Source of the DNA: Pirellulaceae bacterium
GTDB lineage: Bacteria; Planctomycetota; Planctomycetia; Pirellulales; Pirellulaceae
Assembly: GCA_029243025.1 (NCBI GenBank)
Contig: JAQWSU010000010.1
Location: 1-64,000 of the forward strand
Direction: 5' to 3'
Length of the DNA: 64,000 bases
Shown here: positions 54,177 to 64,000 of the stretch, piece after piece
How the letters are laid out: each line of letters begins with the position of its first letter
Position numbering within the stretch: the first letter of the stretch is position 1
The notes under the pieces: model-generated
Seen by the model: only the letters and a program-made list of their open reading frames with translations
Told to the model about the DNA's origin: nothing
Databases searched by the model: none
Translations under genes and position numbers: made by a program

Positions 54177-56411
54177 CTAGGCGTTTGCACCTTGTTTATC
54201 GAGCGTATCCTGTAGTTGTTCTTCAGCGGACCTCGTGTAAGGCAGACTCCTAAACCAGCAGAGTAGGCTACCGCTGGCAAGAATACTAAGAATGAGTATC
54301 GGAACTCGATAGACGTAGCTACCCGGCATTTGGACTGATTCGACCAAAAACTGTTCCATTCGCGGATGGCTCTCGACAAAGTCGCCATTCATGAAGCTCG
54401 CAGAAAATAGCTGCAAGCCATTGTGGCAACCATGAAAGATCATACAAGGCAGAATACTTCCGGTGTGCACCGCAATGTATCCGAGCAACAAGCCAAGCAC
54501 GAAGGCATTCAACGATTGTTGCAGCATCCCATGGACAATGCCAAAGAAGGCGCTGCTCAATAGAATCGCCGTTCCCTTACTGCCGATGTGCCGCATGCCC
54601 GACAGAATGAAGCCTCGAAATGCAAGTTCTTCGCAAATTGCCGGCATGAATGCCAACAGCGCGATCATTTGCCACATGGGGACGCCTTCGGCGATTTTCG
54701 CAAAGCCCGATAGTTGCTCCAATGTTTCGGGGCTGATCGGGTATAGCCACTGAACCAATTCCCGCATACCCACCGCGGCCGGGTGTAAGAACACCGCCAG
54801 CAATACCGCAGCAAAGACCACACTGAAGCGAGGTATCCGCAGCAGTAAAGTACTTACAGGACTGGACGTAAGCATTGTGGTCATCAAGAGTACAGGAGCG
54901 ACAATCAAGGCCAACTGAACGATCGCAGTGGAGACCACGAACGAGGACCAAGAAATGGGTGCCGGCGCGACAAGCCGCACAAAAAATTGCAGCAACAACA
55001 GAATTACGCCACACATGAAGGCTTCGGCACAAGTCGGCGTATTGGATCGGTCTCGCACAAAGTGGTAAAGCAACAGTTTCAAGTCGAATCGCTCAGACTC
55101 GTCAAACAAAACCGATTCATCATTGAATTGATGAACAGCCCACCCCACAGCGAGTCGACAACATAAAGCCGTGACACCGATTACAGGTAAAGCATATCGA
55201 ATCGCTGATGCGTAGTCGCCTTCGATCAGGCAGCGCAACAGGAGCATCACGCCGGTAATCGGAATCAAACTGTTGCCAAGATTGATTTCTGTACTCGGCA
55301 TCACAGGAATCACTGCCAGTGGCATCGTAACCAGCAGCAGCGGCATTAGATAATACTGTCCCTCTTTGCTGCTCCGCGCCATCGTAGCAAAAGCAAGCGC
55401 CAAGGCGCTAAACAGCGCAGCCAGTGGTAGCAAAGCGAGAAATAGCCAGCCCATCGTACTCAACGGAGGCGGGCCTAATATCGAGGCACCTCCATCGCTT
55501 TGTATCGGATTAATTCTCGCGATGATCACCGCTCCGGTGACCGTCAAACTGATCAGGTTCAACAGCGATGTTGCGATGCTAAAGATCACCACCGTCAGCA
55601 GTTTCCCCCAAACGATCTCACGACGTTCCGCAGGACTCGAAAGTAAAGTCTCTAACGTTCCCCGTTCTTTTTCACCGGCACAAATGTCAATCGCAGGATA
55701 GAAAGCACCAGTCAGCGCCCAAACGATTAAAACGAACGGAAGAATCTTCGACCACATGGCCGCCCGCAAGCTGGTCGACTGCGACACATCTCGATTCGTA
55801 ATTTGAAAAGGTTCGGCGATGGATTCGGGAATCTGGCGGTCTGACAAGGCCAGCTCGATCATCTGATCTCGCCAACGATCGAGCAACATGCCCACACGAT
55901 CATAGGCGGCCCGAGAGCGATCTTTTGCACCAGAAAAACATACCATCGGGCTGGGTACCGGCCCCGTGTCGCGATCACTCAACAGATGATCATCAATCTG
56001 TTTTGCAAAGCTTGGTGGAATATAAACCACCACATCATATTCATTGCTACGCAGTGCATCTCGCGCCAGCCTTTCAATGTTTTCTCGGCTTACCGAGAGT
56101 CCAGAGTCGGCCGTCAGCACCACCAACCGCGCTCGCTCAGGACTGGAAAACAATTCGGGCGCGATTTGCAACCCTTGTTCATTTTCATCGGTCCCTACGA
56201 CAAATCGCGGTTCGGCTGGAAGATCATCTCTGCCGATCAACAAAACTCGAACTGGACTTTCCTGAACAAACTGAGCAACCTGGAGAAATGACACTCCGAT
56301 CAAGGGATAGAGCAGCAACGGCAAAACGGCAATCATAAAGATCGTCCGTCGATCACGGAGCTGATCGCGCAATTCGCGTTGAAGAATCAACTTAACGTTG
56401 TACCACTTCAT
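54177..56411 (-). CDS. ABC-2 permease fused to CPBP intramembrane protease
   Basis: A 744-residue inner-membrane protein with two parts. Residues 1 to about 420 are a NatB-type ABC-2 permease: an N-terminal helix, a large periplasmic loop and [20 protein letters not shown] (about 245-265), the family's coupling motif. Residues about 500-720 are a CPBP (CAAX-type) intramembrane metalloprotease with [10 protein letters not shown] near 589, FGIVHGM and IFHGCHNGL. Such fusions occur in planctomycetes. The gene begins inside the stop of the ATP-binding subunit gene (ATGA overlap), so the two form one exporter. Substrates of this type include sodium or peptides; a peptide processed by the fused protease is plausible but inferred. 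Confidence 0.87.
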   Translation of the reverse strand: MKWYNVKLILQRELRDQLRDRRTIFMIAVLPLLLYPLIGVSFLQVAQFVQESPVRVLLIGRDDLPAEPRFVVGTDENEQGLQIAPELFSSPERARLVVLTADSGLSVSRENIERLARDALRSNEYDVVVYIPPSFAKQIDDHLLSDRDTGPVPSPMVCFSGAKDRSRAAYDRVGMLLDRWRDQMIELALSDRQIPESIAEPFQITNRDVSQSTSLRAAMWSKILPFVLIVWALTGAFYPAIDICAGEKERGTLETLLSSPAERREIVWGKLLTVVIFSIATSLLNLISLTVTGAVIIARINPIQSDGGASILGPPPLSTMGWLFLALLPLAALFSALALAFATMARSSKEGQYYLMPLLLVTMPLAVIPVMPSTEINLGNSLIPITGVMLLLRCLIEGDYASAIRYALPVIGVTALCCRLAVGWAVHQFNDESVLFDESERFDLKLLLYHFVRDRSNTPTCAEAFMCGVILLLLQFFVRLVAPAPISWSSFVVSTAIVQLALIVAPVLLMTTMLTSSPVSTLLLRIPRFSVVFAAVLLAVFLHPAAVGMRELVQWLYPISPETLEQLSGFAKIAEGVPMWQMIALLAFMPAICEELAFRGFILSGMRHIGSKGTAILLSSAFFGIVHGMLQQSLNAFVLGLLLGYIAVHTGSILPCMIFHGCHNGLQLFSASFMNGDFVESHPRMEQFLVESVQMPGSYVYRVPILILSILASGSLLCWFRSLPYTRSAEEQLQDTLDKQGANA

Positions 56412-57163
56412 GGAGCCGTCCGTTGTTCGTCGTGGCGCGAAATCAGCTGAAAAAACAATTCTTCCAAATCGTCCTCACCATGCGTTTGCCGTAATTCAGG
56501 CAAGGTCCCCTCTGAGAGGATATGCCCTCGATAAATGATCGCGATGCGATCACAGAGTCGTTCCACTTCACTCATAATGTGGGTGGAAAAAATAATGCAT
56601 TTCCCCATGTCGCGAAGTTCTGCAATCGTCTGCAAGAGAGATCTTGCCACCAAGACATCAAGCCCCACAGTCGCCTCATCAAAGATCAAAACAGGCGGAT
56701 CGTGAATCAAGGCCCGTGCAATGGAAACCTTCTGCTTCATCCCGGTCGACATCTTTGCGCCAAGTACATCACGAATTTCATTCATCTGCAATCGCTGAAA
56801 GAGACTCTCAGTCCGTTCCGCTAAGACATCACGTTCCAAGCCGTGAAGTTTGCCAAAGTACTCCACCATTTCTGCTGCGGTCATCCGGTCATAAACGGCC
56901 GTATTCGCCGACACAAAGCCGATCTGCCGTCGAACCATCGACGGTCGGTTAACCACGTGATAACCGTTGATTGAGGCGGATCCGCTGCTGGGGCGAAGTA
57001 CCGTACTGAGAATGCGTAGCGCGGTCGTCTTTCCGGCTCCATTCGGCCCCAACAGACCATAAACCTGTCCGGGATAGGCATCTAATGTCAGCCCCGATAG
57101 TGCCAGAACTTTGCCGCGACGCAAATCGGCATAGGCCTTCGTAAGCTCACGGACATGAATCAT
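56408..57163 (-). CDS. ABC transporter ATP-binding protein (NatA-like)
   Basis: A 251-residue nucleotide-binding subunit. Walker A is GPNGAGKTT (39-47), the signature is the STGMKQKV variant (about 139-146) typical of NatA-type exporters, Walker B is VLIFDE (158-163) with the D-loop GLD following, and the switch His is in STHIMSE (195). It is first in a two-gene operon with the permease/protease fusion, to which it is coupled by a four-base overlap. Together they would form an ATP-driven exporter. The ATG at 57163 is the only sensible start. Confidence 0.92.
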   Translation of the reverse strand: MIHVRELTKAYADLRRGKVLALSGLTLDAYPGQVYGLLGPNGAGKTTALRILSTVLRPSSGSASINGYHVVNRPSMVRRQIGFVSANTAVYDRMTAAEMVEYFGKLHGLERDVLAERTESLFQRLQMNEIRDVLGAKMSTGMKQKVSIARALIHDPPVLIFDEATVGLDVLVARSLLQTIAELRDMGKCIIFSTHIMSEVERLCDRIAIIYRGHILSEGTLPELRQTHGEDDLEELFFQLISRHDEQRTAP

Positions 57164-57664
57164 AGTTAATGGCCTAATTGATCATCGCGAATCATCACAT
57201 CGAAACAACATCACAGCCAAAGATATTCGACGTGAACGGCAGCCCCTGCACACGGCTTGTCATGACAAGACTTCTCTGCCCATTCAGCTTAGCTCATTCG
57301 ACAAGTCGATCCCAGGTTGCCAGAAAGCAACAGTGACTATCCCGAGTGGAGTCCAAACACTGTCGGATTGACACAACTTCTCCTGTTCGTTCCCCTCGAT
57401 GAGTCTGCAAGACCTAGACGAACGGGTCGTGCGGATCGCAGGACAACCCTTTGCTTCTATTCGCTGCGGTCTCCCTGAATTAAAACGTAGTCAAGCGATC
57501 TCGTCAAAGCCCCACCACCACCGGTCAGTCGCTTCACTCGCGGAGCACGACCGATATATTCCAAGAAAATATTCCTTGCAATCCACACAACCAATCTCAA
57601 CGTTAAAAGTCTTCCTCGAAGCGACGTGATTCCGCTTCGTTTCCCGTTGGCGTGAACAAACAAA
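57164..57664. other. intergenic region
   Basis: About 500 bases between the ABC operon start and the end of the pseudouridine synthase gene. Two overlapping short frames (plus 57399-57629 and minus 57457-57663) have no recognisable domain and weak start signals. No hairpin with a T-tract seen. Confidence 0.35.
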
Positions 57665-58399
57665 CTACACGTTTCTCGAAGCGACGACTTGCCAATACGA
57701 TGGATCTCGCAGCGTTAACCAAGCGGGCCAAAGCGGCGCGACGACCTCAACTGGCTCACGGGTTTTCGGATGCCGAAAACCGATGCGACGTGCGTGAAGA
57801 GCAATCCACCGGCTGCGCCAATGGTCGACGGCAGGCCCAAATTCAATCGTCGCCCCGTAGTCGATATCCCCGAGTACTGGATGGCCGCGAGCAGCGCACT
57901 GCAAGCGAATTTGGTGCATACGTCCCGTGTCCAGCCGAATCTGTAACCAACTGCCAAATTCATCGTGCTTGATGACTTCATAGTTCAGCACGGCCGAGCG
58001 GCCGTCGGGATGGTTGCAATCAACTAATTCGGCTTTTGGTTGATTGGGAATCTTTCGCATCTTATCGCACCATTGGCCGCTGACTGGAGAGACTTGGCCT
58101 TGCACCAACGCCCAGTAGACCTTTTCAACCATTCGACCGGAAAATTGCTCTGACAATCGTCTCGTAGCGCGAACATGCCTCGCAAAAACGATGGCACCGG
58201 AAGTTGGCCGATCAAGTCGATGGGGCACTCCGACATAGGGATTTCCCGGATGGCTTTCGCGTTGTTTCAAGAAGGCGCGTAAGCGTTTATCCAGGCTATC
58301 AATTTCAGGCGGTGATTGAGTCAGAACCCCAGCCGGCTTGTTGAGCACCAGACAGGGATGCTGCTCCCAGATCACATTCACGCTGCCGGCGGGCTCCAT
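57665..58399 (-). CDS. RluA-family pseudouridine synthase
   Basis: About 244 residues from the ATG at 58399; a TTG at 58441 would add 14 residues without improving the match. The family core is clear: CLVLNKPAGVLTQSPP near the start, then HRLDRPTSGAIVFAR with the catalytic Asp (residue 63), LDTGRMHQIRLQCAARGHPVLGD and HARRIGFRHP. There is no N-terminal S4 RNA-binding domain, so it is a short member, as in RluA/RluC-type relatives lacking S4. It isomerises uridine in rRNA or tRNA; the target base cannot be told from sequence. Confidence 0.9.
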   Translation of the reverse strand: MEPAGSVNVIWEQHPCLVLNKPAGVLTQSPPEIDSLDKRLRAFLKQRESHPGNPYVGVPHRLDRPTSGAIVFARHVRATRRLSEQFSGRMVEKVYWALVQGQVSPVSGQWCDKMRKIPNQPKAELVDCNHPDGRSAVLNYEVIKHDEFGSWLQIRLDTGRMHQIRLQCAARGHPVLGDIDYGATIEFGPAVDHWRSRWIALHARRIGFRHPKTREPVEVVAPLWPAWLTLRDPSYWQVVASRNV

Positions 58400-58507
58400 C
58401 TCATTGGCACGATCTTCGATTGCACACTTCCCTTCGCACAAAAAATGCCGTGCGTGATGTGTCCCTTACGGAACAGCAACAGCACGGCATTGGGTTTCAA
58501 CACGTCC

Positions 58508-59956
58508 CTAGACAGGGCGAACGACAAACGGTTCGCGATACTCACGAGTCAACATCGCATCTGCTTCGGGATGATCGACAAAGGTCTCTGTCGCCGGATC
58601 GAAGGGCAAATGCTGTCCCAAATGGAATGGGGTTGCAGCATAATCGACCTTGTTTCGCTGCAGATGTTCCAGTGTTCGATTCAAAGTTTGCTGGGCATTG
58701 TCTGCGACCTCCAAAGCTTGCAAGCGATCCTCCAGCTCACCGACTTGAATCGGATCTCCTAATTGATAGGAGATATTCCCGAGGTGGCAAAGTGCACTCG
58801 AAAGATGCCCTTCAAGGATATCAGCGTTCAAATCACGATGATCACGACTTCGTACAGCAGCCACAAAGTTGGCATAGTGATCAGCCCCACCGTTGAACTC
58901 ACGAATCTTGTTACCATCCAAGTCGAATGCGGCTCCCGAACTGTAACTCGTCATCACGACATAACCATCCTCGCCTTCAAAGATGACACCAACTCGGGCA
59001 CCCTTATAGTCCGAGGTTTCGAGTCCGCGCACTTCAAACACAAGCGATTTATCGCCATACGCGTGTAACACAACTTGTGTGTTGGCGACGTCGCCGGCAT
59101 CTTCGTATCCGAATCGGCCACCATAGCTAATGACCGAATCGCTCAGCTGATCTACGCCCAATCCCCAACGGGCCAAATCCATTTGATGGATACCTTGATT
59201 TCCAAGATCGCCATTTCCAAACGGCGATTGCCAATGCCAATCGTAATGAAATCGGGGTCGGGTCACGGCTTGCTGTTGAGCAGGGCCAAGCCAGACGTCG
59301 TAGTCCACTGATTCGGGTGAAGCGTATTCACCACGCTTCCCAATCGATCCTCTGCGTTTGTAACATAGGCCGCGAGCGACCTTTACCGTGCCGATCCCGC
59401 CCTGATGAACAAAGTCCATGGCGGCGATCATGCCGGGGTTAGAACGGCACTGAGTGCCCGTCTGGCAGATTTTATTTTCCTTTCGAGCTACGTCAACTAT
59501 CACACGCCCCTCGAAGACGTTGTGGCTTACCGGTTTTTCAACATACACATCCTTACCGGCCTGCATGGCCCAAATCGACGCTAATGCGTGCCAATGATTG
59601 GGTGTAGCAACGGTGACAATGTCGATCGAATCGTCTTCCAACATTTTCCGAATATCTTGGGAAAACTTTGGTGCATGTTGTTGACGCTCCGCAACTTTCT
59701 CGACCTGCCGCTGGCCCACGGCAGCATCCGCGTCGCAAATGTGTGTAATGTTCGCATCACTGCGTCCCACAAATGCGCCAAGATGAGATTTACCTCGACC
59801 ATTCACTCCGACAACAGCCACGTTCAACTTGTCATTTGGACTCGTATTTTTCGGCTTCTCTTCGGCCCGTAAGCCGGTCGTCGCTCCAGTCGCAACAGCC
59901 GCTGCGGTGGCAAACATGGAATCTTCAAGAAATTGGCGCCGGTTACGAACGTTCAT
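58508..59956 (-). CDS. Gfo/Idh/MocA family oxidoreductase with twin-arginine signal
   Basis: About 482 residues from the ATG at 59956, where AGAGGA is well placed and a twin-arginine signal follows (NRRQFLEDSMFATAAAVATG); the frame extends to 60268 but that stretch is not protein-like. After the signal come the NAD(P)-binding block (LNVAVVGVNGRGKSHLGAF), VATPNHWHALASIWAMQAGKDVYVEKP with the family's EKP motif, and a C-terminal domain with GNGDLGNQGIHQMDLARWGL. Members oxidise or isomerise sugars and cyclitols. Exported versions with Tat signals are common and numerous in planctomycetes. The gene stands between RluA-type and SDR genes, on the same strand as both. Confidence 0.9.
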   Translation of the reverse strand: MNVRNRRQFLEDSMFATAAAVATGATTGLRAEEKPKNTSPNDKLNVAVVGVNGRGKSHLGAFVGRSDANITHICDADAAVGQRQVEKVAERQQHAPKFSQDIRKMLEDDSIDIVTVATPNHWHALASIWAMQAGKDVYVEKPVSHNVFEGRVIVDVARKENKICQTGTQCRSNPGMIAAMDFVHQGGIGTVKVARGLCYKRRGSIGKRGEYASPESVDYDVWLGPAQQQAVTRPRFHYDWHWQSPFGNGDLGNQGIHQMDLARWGLGVDQLSDSVISYGGRFGYEDAGDVANTQVVLHAYGDKSLVFEVRGLETSDYKGARVGVIFEGEDGYVVMTSYSSGAAFDLDGNKIREFNGGADHYANFVAAVRSRDHRDLNADILEGHLSSALCHLGNISYQLGDPIQVGELEDRLQALEVADNAQQTLNRTLEHLQRNKVDYAATPFHLGQHLPFDPATETFVDHPEADAMLTREYREPFVVRPV

Positions 59957-60134
59957 GGAGGGCATTCCTCTTTTAGTCGTTTTTTCAGGGATTAGCAGGA
60001 CACTTACCCGCTCCTGACGCCTAACGCGCCTTGGGGGGAACTTGCATGTCGAAATTGTATCACATTCGAAATCCCGATGCACTTTGAAAGAAAAGTCGCA
60101 GAAGAAAAGTTGCACCGAGGAGTTGAAGTTCGTG

Positions 60135-60926
60135 CTAAAACTTCCTCCCGCCGAATCGGGCAAAAATCCAATTCGTAAGCCAGGGTACAAGTCGATCGAC
60201 GGCCACAAGCATTTTACCGCCGACCGAAAGCACAATCTCGCGCCGTCGCGATCGCATGGCGGAAACAATTCGACTCGCCACTGCCTCAGGAGTCATCTGA
60301 AACGGACTCACCGTGGGAGCTACCTGAGGATCGATCAAGCTATCGAAGAACTCGCTTTTGGTAGTGCTTGGACTTACCAGCAAGAGACCAATGTTTTTCG
60401 AAACCAGTTCGCATCGCAATGAATCGGAGAAGCCATGCATCGCGAACTTGCTCGCACAATATTCACTTTTGTTTGGGACAGCAAAATGGCCCAGGACAGA
60501 ACCCACATTAACAATTAACGGGTCTCGACCGTCCTTCAACAGGGGAAGCGTCGCGCGTATTAGTTCGGCGGGGGCAAAAAAATTCACCTCCATCAAACGA
60601 CGCAATCGATTTTCGTCGGACGTCGAGAAGGCACCATAAGTGCCGACACCCGAGTTATTGATCAGGATATCCAAACCATCGAATTCACTAACCGCTGTTC
60701 GCACTAACTCGTCACGCGTGGTAGACAGAACGATGTCACCTACGACGACGGAGACGCGAAGGCCCTGGGAGCGGAGGTCGGTAGCCAGTGTTTCCAGGCG
60801 ATCTCCTCGACGAGCCGTAATCAGCAAATCCGCCCGTTGCTCCGCAAGCTCTCTCGCCAACGCTCGTCCGATTCCGCTTGAGGCGCCTGTCAGAAGCACT
60901 CGAGCTCCGTCTAACTTTCGTCGCAT
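60135..60926 (-). CDS. short-chain dehydrogenase/reductase (SDR)
   Basis: A 263-residue classical SDR. The start is the ATG at 60926, with AGGAG overlapping the hflX stop (TAGGAG), seven bases from it. Motifs: TGASSGIG (about 13-20) for NAD(P) binding, ILINNSGVG (Ser in place of the common Ala in NNAG), Ser in VNVGSVLGHF and YCASK for the catalytic Tyr/Lys. A hydrophobic C-terminus (VDRLVPWLTNWIFARFG) may associate with membrane, as in several planctomycete SDRs. Substrate unknown. The junction indicates translational coupling with hflX. Confidence 0.9.
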   Translation of the reverse strand: MRRKLDGARVLLTGASSGIGRALARELAEQRADLLITARRGDRLETLATDLRSQGLRVSVVVGDIVLSTTRDELVRTAVSEFDGLDILINNSGVGTYGAFSTSDENRLRRLMEVNFFAPAELIRATLPLLKDGRDPLIVNVGSVLGHFAVPNKSEYCASKFAMHGFSDSLRCELVSKNIGLLLVSPSTTKSEFFDSLIDPQVAPTVSPFQMTPEAVASRIVSAMRSRRREIVLSVGGKMLVAVDRLVPWLTNWIFARFGGRKF

Positions 60927-60933
60927 ACCGCTC

Positions 60934-62304
60934 CTAGGCCACATCCTCGATGGTCGAGTCCCCTACACTGTCCTGTTCATCGGGCGGATTCACCGAAGCC
61001 GCTTGATGGGCGCGAATCTCTACACTCGAATCTCGAATTCGTCCCAAATGCTTCTTCGGCATCCGGCAATGAATTGAAACTCGATTATCGACATAGCTAC
61101 GAGAAAGGATCTCGCCGTTCGCTGCGAGATAAGCCATCAGTTTTCCATTGTCAACATTCATCTCAACATCAACGTCGCAAAACGCATAACTCAACGCGTC
61201 GCTGACTTTGTGAGCTAATAGCTCAAGCCCTTCGCCAGTTTTGGCACTCACGGGAATCGCGTTCGGGTAGCGACGCAAAATCCCCTCTACCGCAACACGC
61301 GAGGAAGTTGAATCAATCTTATTAACGACCAACAGGGTGTTCTTTTCTTCGATGTCCAAATCTTCGAGGACACCATAGACAGCAGAAACTTGATCGAGAA
61401 CCGAATTGTTTGACGCATCACAAACATGCAAGAGAAGATCGGTCTGGCGAGCTTCTTCCAACGTCGCTTTAAAGCTGGCGATCAAACGATGGGGCAAATT
61501 TCGAATAAAGCCAACCGTATCGCTCAACAAGACGGGCCCCCAATGCGGCAACTGCCAACGACGGGTGCGCGTATCAAGTGTTGCAAAGAGTTGGTCCGCG
61601 GCCAACACGCCTGCCCCGGTCAACGTATTCATCAAGGTGCTCTTGCCCGCGTTAGTGTAACCCACCAAAGAAACGGTCATATGATCACTACGCCCGGCCA
61701 CTTGCCGTTCGCGTCGACGCTCAATCTTTTTCAGATCACTTCGCAAATCGTGAATCCGTTTCTCAACAAGCCGACGGTCCACCTCCAATTGTTTTTCACC
61801 TGGGCCGCGCATGCCGACGCCCATATTCAAACGAGATAGATGAGTCCACATTCGCTTGAGCCGAGGTAACGAATACTCCAATTGGGCTAACTCGACTGCC
61901 AGCCTCGATTCGTAAGTACGCGCATGAGATGCGAAGATGTCGAGAATTAATTCGGTACGATCGATGACCTTCGTATTCGTTGCCTTTTCCAACGATCGCG
62001 TTTGGGCCGGGGTGAGATCATTGTCAAAAATGATCACGTCGGCATCGGTCGACTCGACCAGAACTCGCAACTCCTCGGCCTTCCCCTTCCCCAAGTAAAA
62101 GGTACTATCGGGCCGGTCTTTCCGTTGGGTGAGAAGGCCGGCCACAGAGCAACCGGCAGCATTGGCTAACCCTTGTAGTTCCTCAAGATCATCCGCAAGA
62201 TGCTCATTCTCTGGGAGGATCACGCCCACGAGTACAGCGGACTCGCTGACGAGGCTTTGGGTACGATCAATGTCTGTCACGTTTTGAGAGATCCTCCAAG
62301 GCAT
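60934..62304 (-). CDS. hflX: GTPase HflX
   Basis: About 456 residues; ATG 62304 is used, with a TTG start at 62322 also open. The N-terminal HflX domain contains the family block STFYLGKGKAEEL and LTPAQTRSLEKATNTKVIDR, then the GPGEKQLEVDRR linker (RGPGEKQLE is diagnostic). The GTPase domain has G1 GYTNAGKST, G3 DTVGFIRNLPH and G4 NKID. HflX is a ribosome-associated GTPase that splits stalled or stress-arrested 70S ribosomes. The C-terminal extension (about 60 residues, ending STIEDVA) is typical. It shares a transcript with the SDR gene downstream. Confidence 0.95.
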   Translation of the reverse strand: MPWRISQNVTDIDRTQSLVSESAVLVGVILPENEHLADDLEELQGLANAAGCSVAGLLTQRKDRPDSTFYLGKGKAEELRVLVESTDADVIIFDNDLTPAQTRSLEKATNTKVIDRTELILDIFASHARTYESRLAVELAQLEYSLPRLKRMWTHLSRLNMGVGMRGPGEKQLEVDRRLVEKRIHDLRSDLKKIERRRERQVAGRSDHMTVSLVGYTNAGKSTLMNTLTGAGVLAADQLFATLDTRTRRWQLPHWGPVLLSDTVGFIRNLPHRLIASFKATLEEARQTDLLLHVCDASNNSVLDQVSAVYGVLEDLDIEEKNTLLVVNKIDSTSSRVAVEGILRRYPNAIPVSAKTGEGLELLAHKVSDALSYAFCDVDVEMNVDNGKLMAYLAANGEILSRSYVDNRVSIHCRMPKKHLGRIRDSSVEIRAHQAASVNPPDEQDSVGDSTIEDVA

Positions 62305-62509
62305 TGGAACAACGTTTTTCAAGCAGAGCCCGTACTCTAATCAGACCCTCGCCTGAACAGAAAGGCTCCTTTACCAGTTTAACCGGGAATCAGTCGAAAC
62401 CTAAGTCGTCCCGGGGGCTTTCTGGGGGATTTCGGGATTTTACAAGGAGACTGGCGACTTATTGTTCCCTCAACCGGTCTCAAAATCGACATCGGAGTCG
62501 GCAAGAGGT

Positions 62510-63121
62510 TCACTTGGCATCGCGATTGCCAGGTTGCAGATCGCCGGGCAACCGTTTCACCCAAGCGTCGAACAAGGGACGCTGGAGTTCAATATCTCGT
62601 CGTCGATCGCGTCCCAATTCGGCCCGTTCGACCTCCGAAAGCGAAGAAATCCAAGCATCATCGGTAAGCGGAGCTTCCTCGCTTTCCAAGCGTCCGTCAA
62701 TCACTTTCACCCAATAAAAGAGCCGATCCCCTGTCGAAAGGCGCGCAATCACCTGGCATTCCAACCAAGCCACGACGCCAGTGAGGCGGGGCGTCCCAGT
62801 CGTTCCGGCCACCCAATCGACACCGGCAAATTTATCGACATCGCGTCCAGTTTGAGCAGCAAATTGATGGGCAAGTCTTGATTGGCGTTGACTGATGAGA
62901 TGCAGTCCCAAAGATTCGCTGGCGTCCACCAGTTCACGGGTAAAGTGATTGGCGGCCAGACTTACCACAAAAACGGCCGGATTCGCATCTAACGACGCCT
63001 GAGTCACCCAGGTTGCGACTAACCCCCCTTGCTGGCCTTGATGGGCGGCCGTAACCAGCCACAATTCACGACTAATCTTGGCCAAAACATCAGCCACAGC
63101 GCTGCTAGAATCCCCGCTCAT
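62510..63121 (-). CDS. flavin reductase-like FMN-binding protein
   Basis: A 203-residue protein of the flavin reductase-like (split-barrel FMN-binding) family. The pattern VTAAHQGQQGGLVATWVTQASLDANPAVFVVSLAANHFT near the N-terminus is typical, followed by SLGLHLISQRQSRLAHQFA and a beta segment ending in a charged C-terminus. Related proteins bind FMN and reduce flavin, or serve as oxidoreductase partners; some rubredoxin-like companions exist but none is adjacent. The gene is divergent from the SLC13-type transporter gene, 172 bases away. Confidence 0.8.
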   Translation of the reverse strand: MSGDSSSAVADVLAKISRELWLVTAAHQGQQGGLVATWVTQASLDANPAVFVVSLAANHFTRELVDASESLGLHLISQRQSRLAHQFAAQTGRDVDKFAGVDWVAGTTGTPRLTGVVAWLECQVIARLSTGDRLFYWVKVIDGRLESEEAPLTDDAWISSLSEVERAELGRDRRRDIELQRPLFDAWVKRLPGDLQPGNRDAK

Positions 63122-63293
63122 CGTAGCATTCCCGTTTCTAAGTTCTCGCTGATCTCAAGAAAACACCGATTAAGTCGCTGTTGTACCAAATGCAAGTCTC
63201 GCACATCATGTGCGGTGTTCGCTTTCACAAGAATGCGAGTTTGAGGCGGATCGTCCTGATTCGAAACCCTAGACAAACGGTACAAAGCTGACG

Positions 63294-64000
63294 ATGCCAT
63301 TGGACGCGTGGATCGCGATTTTCATCACGTTTGTGGTATTTACCGTGCTGCAGATTCGGCGCGGAGCCCCCGTGGACGTTCTCTTCCTCGGTGCTTTGAT
63401 CGGGGTCACACTCAGCGGCGTCATTACTCCCACTGAAGCGCTCGCTGGTTTTGCGAATCCAGCGGTAATTGCAATCGGAGCCCTGCTGGCAGTTGCCGCA
63501 GGCCTCCGGTCGACGGGTGTCTTGGACTGGATAGGACAAACCCTGCTCGGATCGGCCAAAACCGAAACACAGGCCATGCGTCGTCTGGCGATCGCCTTGT
63601 TATCAACGTCCGCTTTCTTGTTGAACACAGCTTTGGTCGCGATGATGGTCCCCGTCGTGATTGAATGGTGCCGACGTCGGAACATCTCACCATCACGATT
63701 GATGATGCCAGTCAGCTACTTGGCCATCCTAGGTGGCGTTTGCTCGCTGATCGGAACCAGCACCACTCTGATTGTTAATAGTCTGTTGGAAAAACAATAC
63801 ACGACACGCCAGAACGAGTTTTTGTCGACAGCCCAAGATTTGAGCGTTGAGCAAGCGCGATACCAGGCGGCATTCATCGAGGGCGTAGCGCCGATGAGCT
63901 TGTTCGAAATCGGTCGCGTCGGACTGCCTTGTGCATTGATGGGAACTGGAATTCTTTTTTTGGTCGGACGAAGATTGCTTCCCAATCGAACCGACATGAT
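63294..64000 (+). CDS. SLC13-type (DASS family) permease, 5' part, runs off the right edge
   Basis: An open frame from the ATG at 63294 to the window end (235 codons seen, no stop). It begins MPLDAWIAIFITFVVFTVLQ and continues with hydrophobic segments, the block GAPVDVLFLGALIGVTLSGV, NTALVAMMVPVVIEW and GGVCSLIGTSTTLIVNSLLE, which resemble the conserved SLC13/DASS motifs (NTAxxAxMxP and GGxxxxIGTxTN). Members are sodium-coupled carboxylate or sulfate transporters, some with TrkA-C domains in the middle, which would lie outside the window. The substrate is not readable from this part. Confidence 0.85.
   Translation, partial: MPLDAWIAIFITFVVFTVLQIRRGAPVDVLFLGALIGVTLSGVITPTEALAGFANPAVIAIGALLAVAAGLRSTGVLDWIGQTLLGSAKTETQAMRRLAIALLSTSAFLLNTALVAMMVPVVIEWCRRRNISPSRLMMPVSYLAILGGVCSLIGTSTTLIVNSLLEKQYTTRQNEFLSTAQDLSVEQARYQAAFIEGVAPMSLFEIGRVGLPCALMGTGILFLVGRRLLPNRTDM

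Noticed and set aside
57399-57663. Two overlapping short frames on opposite strands
   Set aside because: Neither has a convincing ribosome site or recognisable protein.
1-64000. tRNA, rRNA, insertion sequences or prophage
   Set aside because: No cloverleaf-type sequence with a TTCGAATC-type arm, no rRNA signature and no transposase, integrase or phage structural protein was recognised in either strand.

Overview
The window reads as chromosomal DNA of a planctomycete, most likely a Pirellulaceae-type marine or aquatic heterotroph. The basis is a combination typical of that group: PEP-CTERM sorting signals (three intact genes and one decayed gene), LEPR-XLL-type N-termini on giant surface proteins, dockerin-like repeats with four calcium-loop motifs, a membrane-bound dehydrogenase/HEAT/cytochrome c protein, a ThuA-like protein, a twin-arginine Gfo/Idh/MocA oxidoreductase and very large secreted or membrane proteins. 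Base composition looks close to 50% GC by eye. I saw no phage, insertion sequence, CRISPR array, rRNA or tRNA.

Layout. 0.6-16 kb: two PEP-CTERM proteins (one a subtilisin-like protease) around a methyltransferase; then the dehydrogenase/cytochrome c protein and ThuA-like protein, a YihY-type membrane protein, a decayed acyltransferase, a PQQ-type beta-propeller and a YheT-type hydrolase. 16-21 kb: an ECF sigma factor, a decayed PEP-CTERM metalloprotease, a uronate isomerase-like enzyme and its hypothetical partner behind a leader terminator. 21-33 kb: an inositol-monophosphatase-family enzyme and a translationally coupled pair of giant membrane proteins that I read as three related ~1,100-residue units, one free and two fused. 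33-39 kb: a DUF997 protein, sodium:solute symporter and membrane dipeptidase operon, a DUF423 protein, a ceramidase-like hydrolase, the RNase P RNA gene and a metallophosphoesterase. 39-41 kb: a PEP-CTERM protein behind a leader terminator and a ribbon-helix-helix regulator. 41-54 kb: two tandem giant LEPR-XLL/lamin-tail/CotH/dockerin surface proteins. 54-64 kb: an ABC exporter with a permease-CPBP protease fusion, an RluA-type pseudouridine synthase, a Gfo/Idh/MocA oxidoreductase, hflX with a coupled SDR, a flavin reductase and the 5' part of an SLC13-type transporter that runs off the right edge.

How it fits together. Much of the coding capacity is exported. One dockerin-like module with four Asp-rich loops occurs in four proteins, two ending in PEP-CTERM and two having LEPR-XLL heads and a different tail, which suggests a shared extracellular assembly used with two anchoring routes. 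Housekeeping functions (rnpB, hflX, RluA) are interspersed. The least explained element is the giant gene pair at 22.5-33 kb, preceded by a perfect 20-bp palindrome and a 15-bp tandem repeat. All family assignments were made by eye from translated sequence; no searches were run.
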